Positions 33,571 to 44,569 of a stretch of DNA of 64,000 bases are shown here, piece by piece. The position numbers were made by a program, and so were the translations under genes. This stretch comes from Macrostomum hystrix. Its lineage: Eukaryota; Platyhelminthes; Macrostomidae. The stretch spans positions 4,744,001 to 4,808,000 of the forward strand of contig CATNEN010000034.1 in NCBI GenBank assembly GCA_950097015.1. Reading direction: 5' to 3'. The notes under the pieces were generated by a model. It searched no databases, was not told the DNA's origin, and saw only the letters and a program-made list of their open reading frames with translations. Numbering within the stretch: position 1 is the first letter of the stretch; each line of letters starts with the position of its first letter.

Positions 33571-33910
33571 CGAGGGGGCGAGTGGCAGAGCGGTTATCGC
33601 ACCACGGTCCCTAAATTCGATTCCACGGCGAGGCCACATTCATTTGGGGCGCAGCCGCGGAGAGAAGGCTTGGGGGCTTGTCGTGCCATTTACGCCCTTG
33701 AGGGCCAACCTCCAAGGCACAGTGAAATGTACACTGCCTGACGATGAGAAAGTCAGGGCAGATGTACACACCTGTGTGAGCGTGTGCCTGTGTACAGTAT
33801 CTGTGTGCGTGTGTGCTCAGGAGTCAGCGCAATGGGCAGAATTGCCTCCTCGCTGGCTGCGGGTCTAGTGTCACCAAGTGGTGTGCCATTGCCCGCAGCC
33901 CTCCTGCAGT
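33571..33910 (+). mobile_element. tRNA-derived SINE, copy 2
   Basis: Plus-strand copy with the tRNA-like head at the left. An A-box-like tggcagagcgg is at 33583-33593 and a B-box-like aattcgattcc at 33614-33624, 31 bp apart as in tRNA genes. The body contains ttggggcgcagccgcggag, a GT-rich stretch (33770-33815) and a terminal tagtgtcaccaagtgg motif followed by a T-rich end. It lies in the probable 3' UTR or flank of the transporter. Confidence 0.88.
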
Positions 33911-34151
33911 TATTTTTTTTCTTAATTTTAGATTCAAAGTCTAACCGTATATGCATTGAGTTGAATTGCTCAAGTTAACTATTTTGTAATGATAATAATA
34001 ATAAACGAGTTTACATCTTTTGTTTTTGCAACAAAAACTTACGAGTAGAATAAAAGTTGCGTCACCAAGACAATTACGACTAATATCTTACTCAATTACT
34101 TTGAGCAATTTTTTTCACAGCTGATCTCACATGTTTGAGTACCTGTGAGTA
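33911..34151. other. AT-rich flank with polyadenylation candidate
   Basis: Contains (ATA)n followed by AATAAA at 33999-34004, a possible transporter polyadenylation signal if the SINE is within the 3' UTR. Nothing else recognised. Confidence 0.45.
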
Positions 34152-34690
34152 GCATAACACTATCCTGAGAGCGACCTGACACTATCCTGAGAGCGACCTG
34201 ACACTATCCTGAGAGCGACCTGACACTATCCTGAGAGCGACCTGACACTATCCTGAGAGTGACCTGACACTATCCTGAGAGCGACCTGACACTATCCTGA
34301 GAGCGACCTGACACTATCCTGAGAGCGACCTGACACTATCCTGAGAGCGACCTGACACTATCCTGAGAGCGACCTGACACTATCCTGAGAGCGACCTGAC
34401 ACTATCCTGAGAGCGACCTGACACTATCCTGAGAGCGACCTGACACTATCCTGAGAGCGACCTGACACTATCCTGAGAGCGACCTGACACTATCCTGAGA
34501 GCGACCTGACACTATCCTGAGAGCGACCTGACACTATCCTGAGAGCGACCTGACACTATCCTGAGAGCGACCTGACACTATCCTGAGAGCGACCTGACAC
34601 TATCCTGAGAGCGACCTGACACTATCCTGAGAGCGACCTGACACTATCCTGAGAGCGACCTGACACTATCCTGAGAGCGACCTGACCCAA
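34152..34690. repeat. 22-bp minisatellite, nearly homogeneous
   Basis: About 24 copies of a 22-bp unit with core gacactatcctgagagcgac. Only one clear variant copy (gagagtgac near 34258) was seen, so this array looks recently amplified. Confidence 0.98.
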
Positions 34691-34844
34691 GCGACCTGAC
34701 CCGACCTGTGTAGCTCGTAGTCGCTAGTGAAAAATTAAACGATTTTTTATCTCTAATCACCGAGAATTGGTGGCGACTTAAAATTATTTCTTCGCTCAAT
34801 TTTTTTCTAAAGCAATTTTTTCTGACAAAAATCTCTAGAATCCC

Positions 34845-35574
34845 TTAAAATCTCATCCCCCTTAATTTTATCCCTTGAATTGGCATCCCCTCATCCCCTA
34901 GTATCTCATCCCCTAGAATCTCATACCATAGAATCTCATCCCCCAGAATATCATCCCATAGAATCTCATCCCATTGAATCTCATCCCCAGAATCTCATCC
35001 CATTGAATCTAGTGCCCTAGAATCTCATCTCATAGAATCTCATCCCCTAGAATCTCATCCCAAAGAATCTCATCCCAAAGAATCTCATCCCATAGAATCT
35101 CATCCCATAGAATCTCATCCCCTAGAATCTCATCCCATTGAATCTAGTGCCGAAGAATCTCATCCCCCCAGAATCCCATCCCCCAGAATCCCATCCCCCA
35201 GAATCTCATCCCCTAGAATCTCATCCCTTTGAATCTAGTGCCCCAGAATCTCATCCCATTGAATCGAGTGCCCTAGAATCTCATCTCATAGAATCTCATC
35301 CCCTAGAATCTCATCCCAAAGAATCTCATCCCATAGAATCTCATCCCATAGAATCTCATCCCCTAGAATCTCATCCCATTGAATCTAGTGCCGAAGAATC
35401 TCATCCCCCCAGAATCCCATCCCCCAGAATCCCATCCCCCAGAATCTCATCCCCTAGAATCTCATCCCTTTGAATCTAGTGCCCCAGAATCTCATCCCAT
35501 TGAATCGAGTGCCCCAGAATCTCATCCCATAGAATCTCATCCCATTGAATCTAGTGCCGAAGAATCTCATCCCA
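34845..35574. repeat. 15-bp minisatellite with 241-bp higher-order duplication
   Basis: About 48 degenerate copies of aatctcatcccctag. The block starting 35138 recurs at 35379 (241-bp shift) with almost the same variant order, so two open frames of 111 and 76 codons begin identically. Both are repeat translations. Confidence 0.96.
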
Positions 35575-36021
35575 ATTATAGTTTCATACACATGAATATC
35601 GTCTGTTAGAATCACATCTACTCGCATAGGTTAGTTTCCTAGTCTCGCAGAATGCAGAAATTATGCAAAAGACAGGAAAATAGGCAATTTTTTGTCTGCG
35701 TGAAACGCTCGAAATACAAAAACAACGGTAAGGCGTAGCAGTTATATTTGATTACTATATAGCACAACTGAGAAAATTTTCTCTACGAAAACAAAACGCG
35801 GAAGTTTTTGATACACAATGAGCAATGCAGAGCACAAAATTTTAAATAAAATCGATGTGACAAAATTATCATTGGCTAGTACAGAAGTACTTACAGAAAG
35901 CGATGGACTTCTTATTAAAAAGATAGCTACAAAAATGAAGGAAGGATTGATTTTAGCACACAAAAACTGGGGATTTGACACATTTTCATGAACACAGAAA
36001 GTCAGGTAAATTGTTATAGAA
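35575..36021. other. unique intergenic stretch
   Basis: AT-rich unique sequence between two arrays. A 79-codon minus-strand open frame (35742-35981) has no recognisable domain. Nothing supported. Confidence 0.4.
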
Positions 36022-36690
36022 AGAGGTAGTTGCCTTCTGAGGGGCCTGAAGGTTGGGGGGAACGGGGTGAGTAGCCTTCTGAGGGGCCTGAAGATTGGGG
36101 GGAACGGGGTGAGTTGCCTTCTGAGGGGCCTGAAGATTGGGGGGAACGGGGTGAGTTGCCTTCTGAGGGGCCTGAAGATTGGGGGGAACGGGGTGAGTAG
36201 CCTTCTGAGGGGCCTGAAGGTTGGGGGGAACGGGGTGAGTAGCCTTCTGAGGGTCCTGAAGGTTGGGGGGGAACGGGGTGAGTAGCCTTCTGAGGGGCCT
36301 GAAGGTTGGGGGGAACGGGGTGAGTAGCCTTCTAAGGGGCCTGAAGATTGGGGGAACGGTGTGGGTAGCCAACTGAGGGGCCTGAAGACTGGGGGAACGG
36401 GGTGAGTAGCCTTCTAAGGGGCCTGAAGATTGGGGGAACGGTGTGGGTAGCCAACTGAGGGGCCTGAAGACTGGGGGGAACGGGGTGAGTAGCCTTCTGA
36501 GGGGCCTGAAGGTTGGGGGGAACGGGGTGAGTAGCCTTCTAAGGGGCCTGAAGATTGGGGGAACGGTGTGGGTAGCCAACTGAGGGGCCTGAAGACTGGG
36601 GGAACGGGGTGAGTAGCCTTCTAAGGGGCCTGAAGACTGGGGGAACGGTGTGGGTAGCCAACTGAGGGGCCTGAAGATTGGTGTGAAGGA
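36022..36690. repeat. 42-bp G-rich minisatellite downstream of the bHLH gene
   Basis: About 16 copies of a 42-bp unit with core gaggggcctgaagattgggg, each holding three runs of four to seven G. Two subtypes (ccttctga and ccaactga) are partly interleaved. The 42-bp period keeps minus-strand frames open (197 codons), which is not coding evidence. Confidence 0.97.
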
Positions 36691-36768
36691 TCGTTGTAGT
36701 TTGTGGAGAGCTAGTTTTCACAAAATATAAAAATTTCTAGATAATGTTCTCAATTGACTACTATTCTA

Positions 36769-36774
36769 TTTATT
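36769..36774 (-). terminator. polyadenylation signal candidate for the bHLH gene
   Basis: AATAAA on the minus strand (tttatt on plus), 81 bp past the stop codon at 36855. This spacing suits a short 3' UTR. Confidence 0.55.
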
Positions 36775-36854
36775 TGCTAGTTTTTTAAAAAAAAATCAGC
36801 GACAAAGTTTTTGTTGCGTTAGTTTTAAATTTGAATGACGATATTCCCAATCGA

Positions 36855-37474
36855 CTACTCAGAGTTGGGCAGCTGAAAATACTCAAACCGGCCATTTAAG
36901 GACAGCTGATAGGTATCCTGCTGCAGCTGCTGTTGCTGATAACCAGAATGATGAGTTTCAACCTGTGTAGGCTGGTAGGTCGGAAGTTCGATTCCTGCAG
37001 ACGGATGTCGCAGCGCCGGTGGCGGACTCCAAGCCAGGGAGCTGAGATCGTCGGCTAGACAGTCGTCTTCGCTGACCAGCTGCTGCTGCTGCTGAGGCGG
37101 AGGTGTCAGAAGCCGAGGGTTGACCTGCAGTGAGCCAGCCAGCAGGTTGGCTGTACTCTGCGACAAGCCGCTGGTGAGAGTTCGCGCGAACTGCAGCGGA
37201 TCCGGCGGCTGACCGCAGCTGAGAATTTCGCTGAGTGCCAGGATGTAGTTGCGGGACAGGCGCAGGGTTTCAATCTTACTCAGCCTGTGGGCCTGGGAGC
37301 CGCAAGGGATGTACTGCCTGAGGGTCTCCAAGGCTTCGTTCAGGCCGTGCATCCGGCTGCGCTCGCGTGCGTTGGCGCGCACCCGACGCTGGCGCAGTTT
37401 GGCCACCCGCTCCGGCGTCATCTGCTTCTTCTTCGGGCCTCGCTTCTTTGGCACCTTGGCCGGCTCGGCGGAAC

Positions 37475-37518
<44 letters not shown>

Positions 37519-37610
37519 ACTGCTTTGGGCTGCTTGCTGACGGACTTCTTCTTCCGCTCCTTGGCCGGGCCGGCGGGCAGGCTGACGGCGTTCTCCTTTG
37601 TTGATGTCAT
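36855..37610 (-). CDS. NEUROD1: NeuroD-family basic helix-loop-helix transcription factor
   Basis: An intronless coding region of 251 residues from ATG at 37610 to stop at 36855. Residues 32-44 are a polyalanine run coded by a GCA tract. Residues 55-63 are the basic KKRGPKKKQ segment found just before the bHLH in NeuroD proteins. The bHLH spans about 77-130 ([20 protein letters not shown], loop, [20 protein letters not shown]). Residues 136-166 match the NeuroD-specific region after the bHLH ([19 protein letters not shown]). The C-terminus is Q/P-rich with an acidic patch and may activate transcription. NeuroD factors bind E-boxes with E-proteins and drive neuronal differentiation. A consensus acceptor ttcctgcag ends two bases before the ATG, so a 5' UTR intron or leader splicing is likely. 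Family call is firm; which vertebrate paralogue it matches is not resolvable. Confidence 0.94.
37478..37522. repeat. CTG/CAG trinucleotide tract coding polyalanine
   Basis: An almost pure ctg repeat on the plus strand, read on the minus strand as GCA codons for the bHLH protein polyalanine run. Such pure tracts are prone to length change. Confidence 0.9.
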
Positions 37611-37671
37611 GTCTGCAGGAAGGGAATGCTTGTGTTTGAGAACAGTGACGGCACTCGGCCCTAGCTCTATG

Positions 37672-37681
37672 CTTTATTATA
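37672..37681 (-). promoter_or_regulatory. TATA-like element upstream of the bHLH gene
   Basis: Minus-strand tataataaag lies 62 bp upstream of the bHLH start codon. Position is plausible for a core promoter, but no other element supports it. If real, it leaves little room for an ordinary 5' UTR intron. Confidence 0.3.
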
Positions 37682-40600
37682 CATTGGCAGATGTTGCTCA
37701 AACTGAGCCAGCCCAGCTGGAGTCATTGGTTGGAAGCGGCGGCGGAGGCGGGGTGGTTGGGCCCCCGCCTTCCCGTTGGCCAGCCACATTAATTAGCCCT
37801 CCGCTCCTCGAGCCCCATTGTGCCCATCAATTACCCTGGGGATCGGGATGAGACATCGGCTTCTCCCCGCGTCGCTTCTAAGGGATAAAATTCCCCGGGC
37901 CATTTTTGCGCAATCCCAATCATTTGTGTCCCGCGGAGCCTGTCCGCTGTTTCGCTTCTAGAAGAAAACTATGGAGGCCGCCTTCTCAAACTTTCAGCTC
38001 CCCCCATTGATTGGTGAGCCGACAGTTGCAGAAAGTGTGAAGCAGAAGCTATCAGTTTGCGCGTGGCTGATAACAAGCTCAGAACAATGGGACCAGTTTT
38101 ACGTCGGAGATCAATTTTTTTGCGCAATCACTTTTTTCAGTTTATCTACGAGTGTCAGGCGCAGATCACGTGACTGGGGTGTGTTCTCGTGTCACTATTT
38201 TATAGGACATCAATCAAAGTCTCTGAGGGCTGTAGGCGTGGCTTTCTTAGAAATACCAATTTCTGGCGGTCTTTGTCTTGACCAATCAATCTGCCGGTCA
38301 GCCAGTAGCTCATATCAGTTTTTTATTTCCCTTCTAACGGCAATGAAGTCGGCACAAAGAGAAGACTAACACAGAGCGGTGAAGCGAGAACTATATAGCA
38401 TCTAAGGCTGATTCGATTTGACTTGAGTCAGTGCTTGAGTCTCCTGCTTCTGCAGTTCCACTGGCGATTGTTTAAGATGCCCCGAAATAGACTAAATTAA
38501 TCCGCGGTCCGGGTCTACAGTGTGTGATTCACCCACGCAAATGCACAGCCTCCCTTAACTGTAGTTAATTAGATTCTACCACCACAATCCTTCATTTCTG
38601 CTTCTGAAATTGATAATCTAATTTTCCTGAACCTCTCAGTGCAGATTCTTATTGGAGACGTCTATGTTACTCGTGGATGAGTCATTCGTGTCTCAACATT
38701 CAGGAAAGTTTAGTCTGAACTAATGATTTATATTACAGATTTTAAAACCTACAATGTGTGAGATTCGGAACTTTCTGTGTGAGATTTGGACACTTCAGTG
38801 TGAGATTTGAACACTTCAGTGTGAGATTTGACGTAGTATCGAGGCCACCAAAAACCGGGTACAAGTCTCATTTGGTTTAATTTCGTCTCTTTCGCTTTTT
38901 TAAAATGTGTTGCATTGATTCATTCAGAAAGGCAAAAATTCAACTAAATTAAATTTGCTTTACACATTTTTTAGCTTCAGTCTCTGCCTAAAGCAAGGAT
39001 CTTAACCAACAGTTTTGCCATTATCTTTTCCTCTAAAAGCGGTTATCTGAAAGCAACAGGAAATAAAAAATCTGCAAATTCTGACCTAATCCCTTATCTC
39101 TACGTCATGTCGAGTTTTGGTTGCTAGGCCACTTTAACAATGTCGATTTTGTCACAAAATTGTGACATGTCAAAACCGAAATATGTTTTATCAATAGAGT
39201 TAGTAAGCGAAAAAATGATTGACACATGGCTGATAAATGAAAAACTGCTTTCTCTAATCTAATCTTAGAACTAAAAAGTCTAACTTTAATTCTTATTCCT
39301 CACATGCGATATTTGGGAGTTCATTCAATGGCTTGTTTGGCAACTGACAACTGACGTGGGAGATTTCTCCCCTAGCAATGATGCAACTCAGTCCAGAATC
39401 TCATCATCTTTCGATCTTTCGTTCTGAAAGCGGTCCAGCGAATCTGCTTGAGACTATACTCAAAGATTCGGAGACAGAGAGCCAGTCTGAGATACTCAAA
39501 ACGGCCCAGCAACCAGGGTGGTGGGTCTGAGAGACAGTGTTGGTGTCGAAGGTGTTGACAAACTCAAAAGCGCTTTGGAAAATTAATTCTTGGAGCAGGC
39601 ACTGAAGTGAGCGGCACAATGAACCCCCCTCCGGCTAAAGAGGGTCCGGCAATTCTTATTGTTTTAGCCGCGTTTCCTAGTTCCGCTAATAACTAATGGC
39701 CCGTAAGAGTGACTGACCACACAGCACAATGCCTAGGGGGGGGGGGTAGGCGACTCAAAACTATGAGTGGTTGGTGGGGTAGAGTTGCAGGCAACCGGTA
39801 GTTGATTAGGCTAATGTTTGTTGCCAAGGCCCTATGCTATACTTGTTAAACCCGAAAAAAATTATATTTTTCAATTTTAATAATTTTCTCTCGCCTGATC
39901 GTATTTTGACTTTGTTCTTTGAAGTTTGAAAAATTCATTAAACCCCATAACGGTTTTTCACAATTCTTTCATTAATATCTGATAACGGAATCTAATATAT
40001 GCGTAGTGCTCAATTCTCATGAGTTGAGTTTCGTTGCCAAGTCAAACGAGTTAGTGTGGTAGATCCCTGCTTGTCAATCTTCTGTTGACCAGTAAACAAG
40101 AATGGACAGACCTGATACTGATCTCGCGCTATAAAATGAGATTTCAAGATCACTTATATTGAGCACAGATAGAACAATGCAAATAGGTCGGGTGCTTTAC
40201 GATTCAAACATTCTCCCAAATCAAATCTCTGTCTATTCCTGCCAAATGACGGCTAGTTTCCTGCTCGACTACTCAGGAAATGAGATAGAGGGAGAGAAGG
40301 AAGTGGGGTGGCTATGTCTACAGTCGCCTAAGCAACAGTGCCCCCCCTACCGGGGGTCTCCATTAAAGTTTTCCCACCCAATCCAACCCGTTGTTTCCGC
40401 ATGACTGGACAATCCCAACTCCCATAACTCCCATAGAGATCCCCAGATTTTATCCCCAGTGGGATACTATAGAGTTCCGTGCGTGCCCGCCCCAGTGTGT
40501 GGGTCACTAAGAGGCATAGGAACCGGGCCGGACCCCTCTGTCATTAATTTCTCCCATTTACTGACTGTTATCACGCGACTCCTCCCCTGACTGGGTTGCT

Positions 40601-40883
40601 GGTGGGGTGGGGCGAGTGATTTGGACGCTGTCCAACTCCTAAATTATGAACTATTTGATGCCGGCTCAATATTAATTTATTTGAGACCGGGGAGACAAAG
40701 GGTCTTCACGCCTCAGTGGGCTCTGTTTGTTTACATTGACAACGCTTACTTAGAGTGTCTATGTGGTCCAAGATTTAGGTAGACTTTCATTCGGCACCAC
40801 ACTTTTAGGAATAAATAGGTAAATCAAGCCTTTTTAGATACAGACAGATAAATTAATAAAACTGATTGGAGGAGTGCTGCAGA
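37682..40883. other. long unique region upstream of the bHLH gene
   Basis: About 3.2 kb of non-repetitive, mixed-GC sequence, unusual in this repeat-rich window. It contains E-box-type and TAAT-type words (cacgtg near 38166, attaattag near 37790), three short copies of a gtgtgagatttg motif near 38756-38832, and a run of ten G near 39740. An open frame at 37971-38369 starts with a plausible ATG but shows no domain. I suspect regulatory DNA for the bHLH gene; this is inference. Confidence 0.4.
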
Positions 40884-41187
40884 AAATGGCACATCGTTTG
40901 GTGACACTAGACCCGCAGCCAGCGAGAAGGCAATTCTGCCCATTTCGCTGACTCCTGAGCACACACGAACACAGGTGTGTACAACTGTACATCTGCCCTG
41001 AGTTTCTCATTATCAGGCAGTACAAACTTTCACTAATATCTTGGAGGTTGGCCCTCAAGGGCGACAAGCCCCCAAAGCCTTCTCTCCGCGGCTGCGCCCC
41101 AAATAAATGTGGCCTCGCCGCGGAATCGAGCTCAGGGACCTTGGTGCGAGAGGAAGACGCGTTAACTGCTCTGCCACTGACCCCCCA
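40884..41187 (-). mobile_element. tRNA-derived SINE, copy 3
   Basis: Minus-strand copy with the same order of blocks as the other two: tgacactagacccgcagcc, ctgactcctgagcacacac, ttggaggttggccctcaagg and the tRNA-like head ending near 41187. It is shorter than copy 1 in the GT-rich part and lacks about 10 bp after ccctcaagggcg. Confidence 0.85.
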
Positions 41188-41744
41188 AAGACAGACAATA
41201 AAACAATTTTAGAGATGTAAAATTTTGATGCTACAAATTGATTTGCTCGGGCGATTACTTTAAATGTATCAATTAGAATCACAGCAACAAAAGTACAAAG
41301 TTACTTACCCGAAGAGCGATTCAAAAGTATTTCGTCACCGTTTTAAACAAATAGCAGGAGTTAATCCCGTTTCTTAATAACCCAATGCGGAATTGAGTAC
41401 ACTGATCTACAGTGTGAGCTTGCCACATGCGGTATTTATCCCTCTTTATCGAGTTGGGATTTGGGATGGGGAAAAATCGGTGGCGGGGAGACAGTGGAGA
41501 CGCAGCCAATGGCATCGGTTTATCCCAAAAAACTGCCAACCAACTCATCCATGTTCTCAGAGAGTTAGTTTTCATTCTGACAGACAGACCGCTTGACTAA
41601 AAAATTTTGTCACTGGAGCAAAGACTATCAAAAGAAAAAAGAAAAATAGTGGAACAGTTTTCAATCACCATTGAATTATTTTGCAAAACTTTCCAAAAAA
41701 CTAAATAAAATCCAAAATACTTCAGCCAGCCGGATCGACAAATG
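41188..41744. other. unique intergenic stretch
   Basis: No gene, RNA or repeat recognised. Short minus-strand open frames lack domains. Confidence 0.4.
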
Positions 41745-42285
41745 AGAGATGAGACACAGGGAGATGAGTCGATTGTGATGTGAGAAAGGGGTGAGGCAGG
41801 GTAAAGTAGAGAATGAGGAGAGATAAGACAGTTTAAAGATGAGACAGGTGAGATTTGAGACAGACAAGAGATGAGACTGGGGAGAGATGAGACAGGGGAG
41901 AGATGAGACAGCGGAGAGATGAGACAGGGGAGAGATGAGACAGCAGAGAGATTAGACCGGGGAAAGATGAGACTGGGGAGAGATGAGACAGGGAAGAGAT
42001 GAGACAGCGGAGAGATGAGACAGGGGAGAGATGAGACTGGGGAGAGATGAGACTGGGAAGAGATGAGACAGTGAAGAGATGAGACAGTGAAGAGATGAGA
42101 CTGGGAAAAGATGAGACTGGGAAGAGATGAGACTGGGAAGAGATGAGACTGGGAAAAGATGAGACTGGGAAGAGATGAGACTGGGAAGAGATGAGACTGG
42201 GAAGAGATGAGACTGGGAAAATATGAGACTGGGAAGAGATGAGACTGGGAAAAGATAAGACTGGGAATAGATGAGACACACGGGA
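41745..42285. repeat. 16-bp purine minisatellite, inverted relative of the transporter intron array
   Basis: About 34 copies of gagatgagactgggaa and gagatgagacaggggа-type units (purine on plus strand). Its reverse complement is the same 16-bp family as the array at 29762-31796, but the dominant variant differs. Minus-strand open frames of 109-244 codons are repeat translations. Confidence 0.96.
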
Positions 42286-43029
42286 GATGAGGCAGGTTAG
42301 AATTGATAGCAGTACGGGCTAGGTAGCTCACCTAGTTCTGTTCTAAAGGCAACCTGCTGCCTGTTGAAAGAGCTTAAAAAACGACTGCCAAATCCTGATG
42401 AGACGCTAACTTTCAAAATCCCAGAGCATGCAGACTGATGTGCAACATGCAAAATCACAGTAATTAATCAAAAGAAAGCATACCTAACCCACCCGCCCTA
42501 ATCCTTGGTGGGGAAAAAGGAATGAAAGAGAAGATTCTCACACCTCTTAATGAGCTTAAATGGAGTGGGAGAAATGGGATAAAACTAGCATGTTCTCATC
42601 AGTTTTGTTACTATGCTATTTCAAGGCAAACTTAGCCTTCGAGCTTGCCTGTAAGACAACCAGATCGTTATCATAACACCTAACAGTGGACAGTTCGGAC
42701 AATGAGAATGGTGAAATGGGATATCATTCCGTGTTCTATAAATGCAAGTCTTGAGCTGCAATTTGAGCTGATAGACCCGTACCAAAAGCAGTAGTCACTG
42801 GGGACCTGTTGCTAGGGCTATTTTTAGAAAGATTTCAGGAAATGACCAGTCTAGAAATTCGTATTCATAGTTCATAATTGAAGCTTATCTGACTGATCAA
42901 TGCTTTTAGCTGGCCATGATTGTTATGTAAGACCTAACGGTGTTTCACAATTCATTTCCGGAAGAAAAACTTCATACTGAGGTGAAAGATTAGAAATTAA
43001 ATAAGTGAGCAATAAGCAATGAGCGTTGA
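42286..43029. other. unique intergenic stretch
   Basis: Mixed-composition unique sequence with no supported gene or repeat. It ends as it grades into degenerate gagca-type copies of the next array. Confidence 0.4.
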
Positions 43030-43672
43030 GCAGTGAACAGCGAGCAGTGAGCAGTGAGCAGTGAGCAGTGAGCAGTGAGCAGTGAGCAGTGAGCAGTGAG
43101 CAGTGAGCAGTGAGCAGTGAGCAGTGAGCTGTGAGCAGTGAGCAGTGAGCAGTGAGCAGTGAGCAGTGAGCAGTGAGCAGTGAGCAGTGAGCTGTGAGCT
43201 GTGAGCAGTGAGCAGTGAGCAGTGAGCAGTGAGCAGTGAGCAGTGAGCTGTGAGCAGTGAGCAGTGAGCAGTGAGCAGTGAGCAGTGAGCAGTGAGCAGT
43301 GAGCAGTGAGCAGTGAGCAGTGAGCAGTGAGCAGTGAGCAGTGAGCAGTGAGCAGTGAGCAGTGAGCAGTGAGCAGTGAGCAGTGAGCAGTGAGCAGTGA
43401 GCAGTGAGCAGTGAGCTGTGAGCAGTGAGCAGTGAGCTGTGAGCAGTAAGCAGTGAGCAGTGAGCAGTGATCAGTTAGTAATGAGCAGTGAGCAGTAAGC
43501 AGTGAGCAGTGAGCAGTGAGCAGTGAGCAGTGAGCTGTGAGCAGTGAGCAGTGAGCTGTGAGCAGTAAGCAGTGAGCAGTGAGCAGTGATCAGTTAGTAA
43601 TGAGCAGTGAGCAGTAAGCAGTGAGCAGTGAGCAGTGGGCATTGATCAGTGATCAGTTAGTAATGAGCAGTC
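43030..43672. repeat. 7-bp array (gtgagca)n
   Basis: About 92 copies of gtgagca, with gtgagct variants and a degenerate right end. A block containing gatcagttagtaatgagc recurs at about 43468, 43587 and 43650, showing segmental duplication at the right side. Confidence 0.98.
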
Positions 43673-44569
43673 AGTTGTGGCATTTAAAATTTCGAACGGT
43701 AATATCTACAGAGGGTATATTGTGTTTACCCAGCCTTGGTCCTTACACACCGATCGTGTTGCGATGCGAGGAGCTATTGTTTGATTAGAATGGTCTCCAC
43801 TTTGTCTGTAATCAAGTCTTGTCTCCATACCTGGACGCCCGCATAGCTCACACAGGCGCTTCATGAATTTTTTATCCAAGTTAATTACAAATATTACAGA
43901 CCAGTCCTCCCTTATTTGCGCTGTCATCTTTTCTGTCCCGAAACGGGAAATTTGCAGGCTTGTATTAGAAACTAGCATAGCACGACCCCCTGCTTGCCAA
44001 AGTGAAAGTATCAGTCTATATAGAGATTATGCCAGGAGAATGAAAATAAATAAAATTGTCACTCACTCAAACCCATCTGTGTCCACTGAGGCTTGGAAAA
44101 TATGATTTTTTTCTCTATTCATTTCTATTATTATATTTTTTGCAAGCCCATTAACCCTTTAACAATTTGGGCCCCTGCATGCAGCTTTCACTTTTGGCAA
44201 ACTTTTCCCTTTTCTGTCTTTTAGTATCCGGGGCTATGCTTTCTGAGGTGAATCCGAGAGAACGATTTAGAGACAACAAGAAAAAAATGTGAATAGCAAT
44301 TATTGAGCTGCAATTCTAGATGTGGATGGCATCTGTGCCAGAACCAGTTTTTTTAATGAGGGAACAATTGCTTTGAGCAGGGATACTGCATTAACAAATC
44401 TTTTTCTTCAAATTATCTCTCTGCTTTGGTTGCTGCCTGTTGCATCAAAGTTGTCTCTCAATCAGGTCCGTATTTGAGTACACTCTCCAGGCTTCAAAAT
44501 TACTCCATTCTCTTTGTCTTATCTGCTTCTTCTCTTTTTCTCAAACCTTCTAACACACCAATTCTCACC
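43673..44569. other. unique intergenic stretch
   Basis: AT-rich unique sequence. Open frames at 43706-43978 (-) and 43863-44105 (+) have no recognisable domain and overlap each other; I do not call either. Confidence 0.4.

Noticed and set aside
33503-33978. Open frames at 33503 and 33784
   Set aside because: Both run through SINE copy 2. Similar shadow frames occur over the other two SINE copies (16632-16954 and 40834-41282).
37249-37851. 200-codon plus-strand and 141-codon minus-strand frames over the bHLH gene
   Set aside because: Shadows of the NeuroD coding region, including the CTG tract read as polyalanine, polycysteine or polyserine.
37971-38369. 132-codon plus-strand open frame upstream of NeuroD
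   Set aside because: It has an ATG, but I recognise no domain and composition is not clearly protein-like. It may be chance in regulatory DNA.
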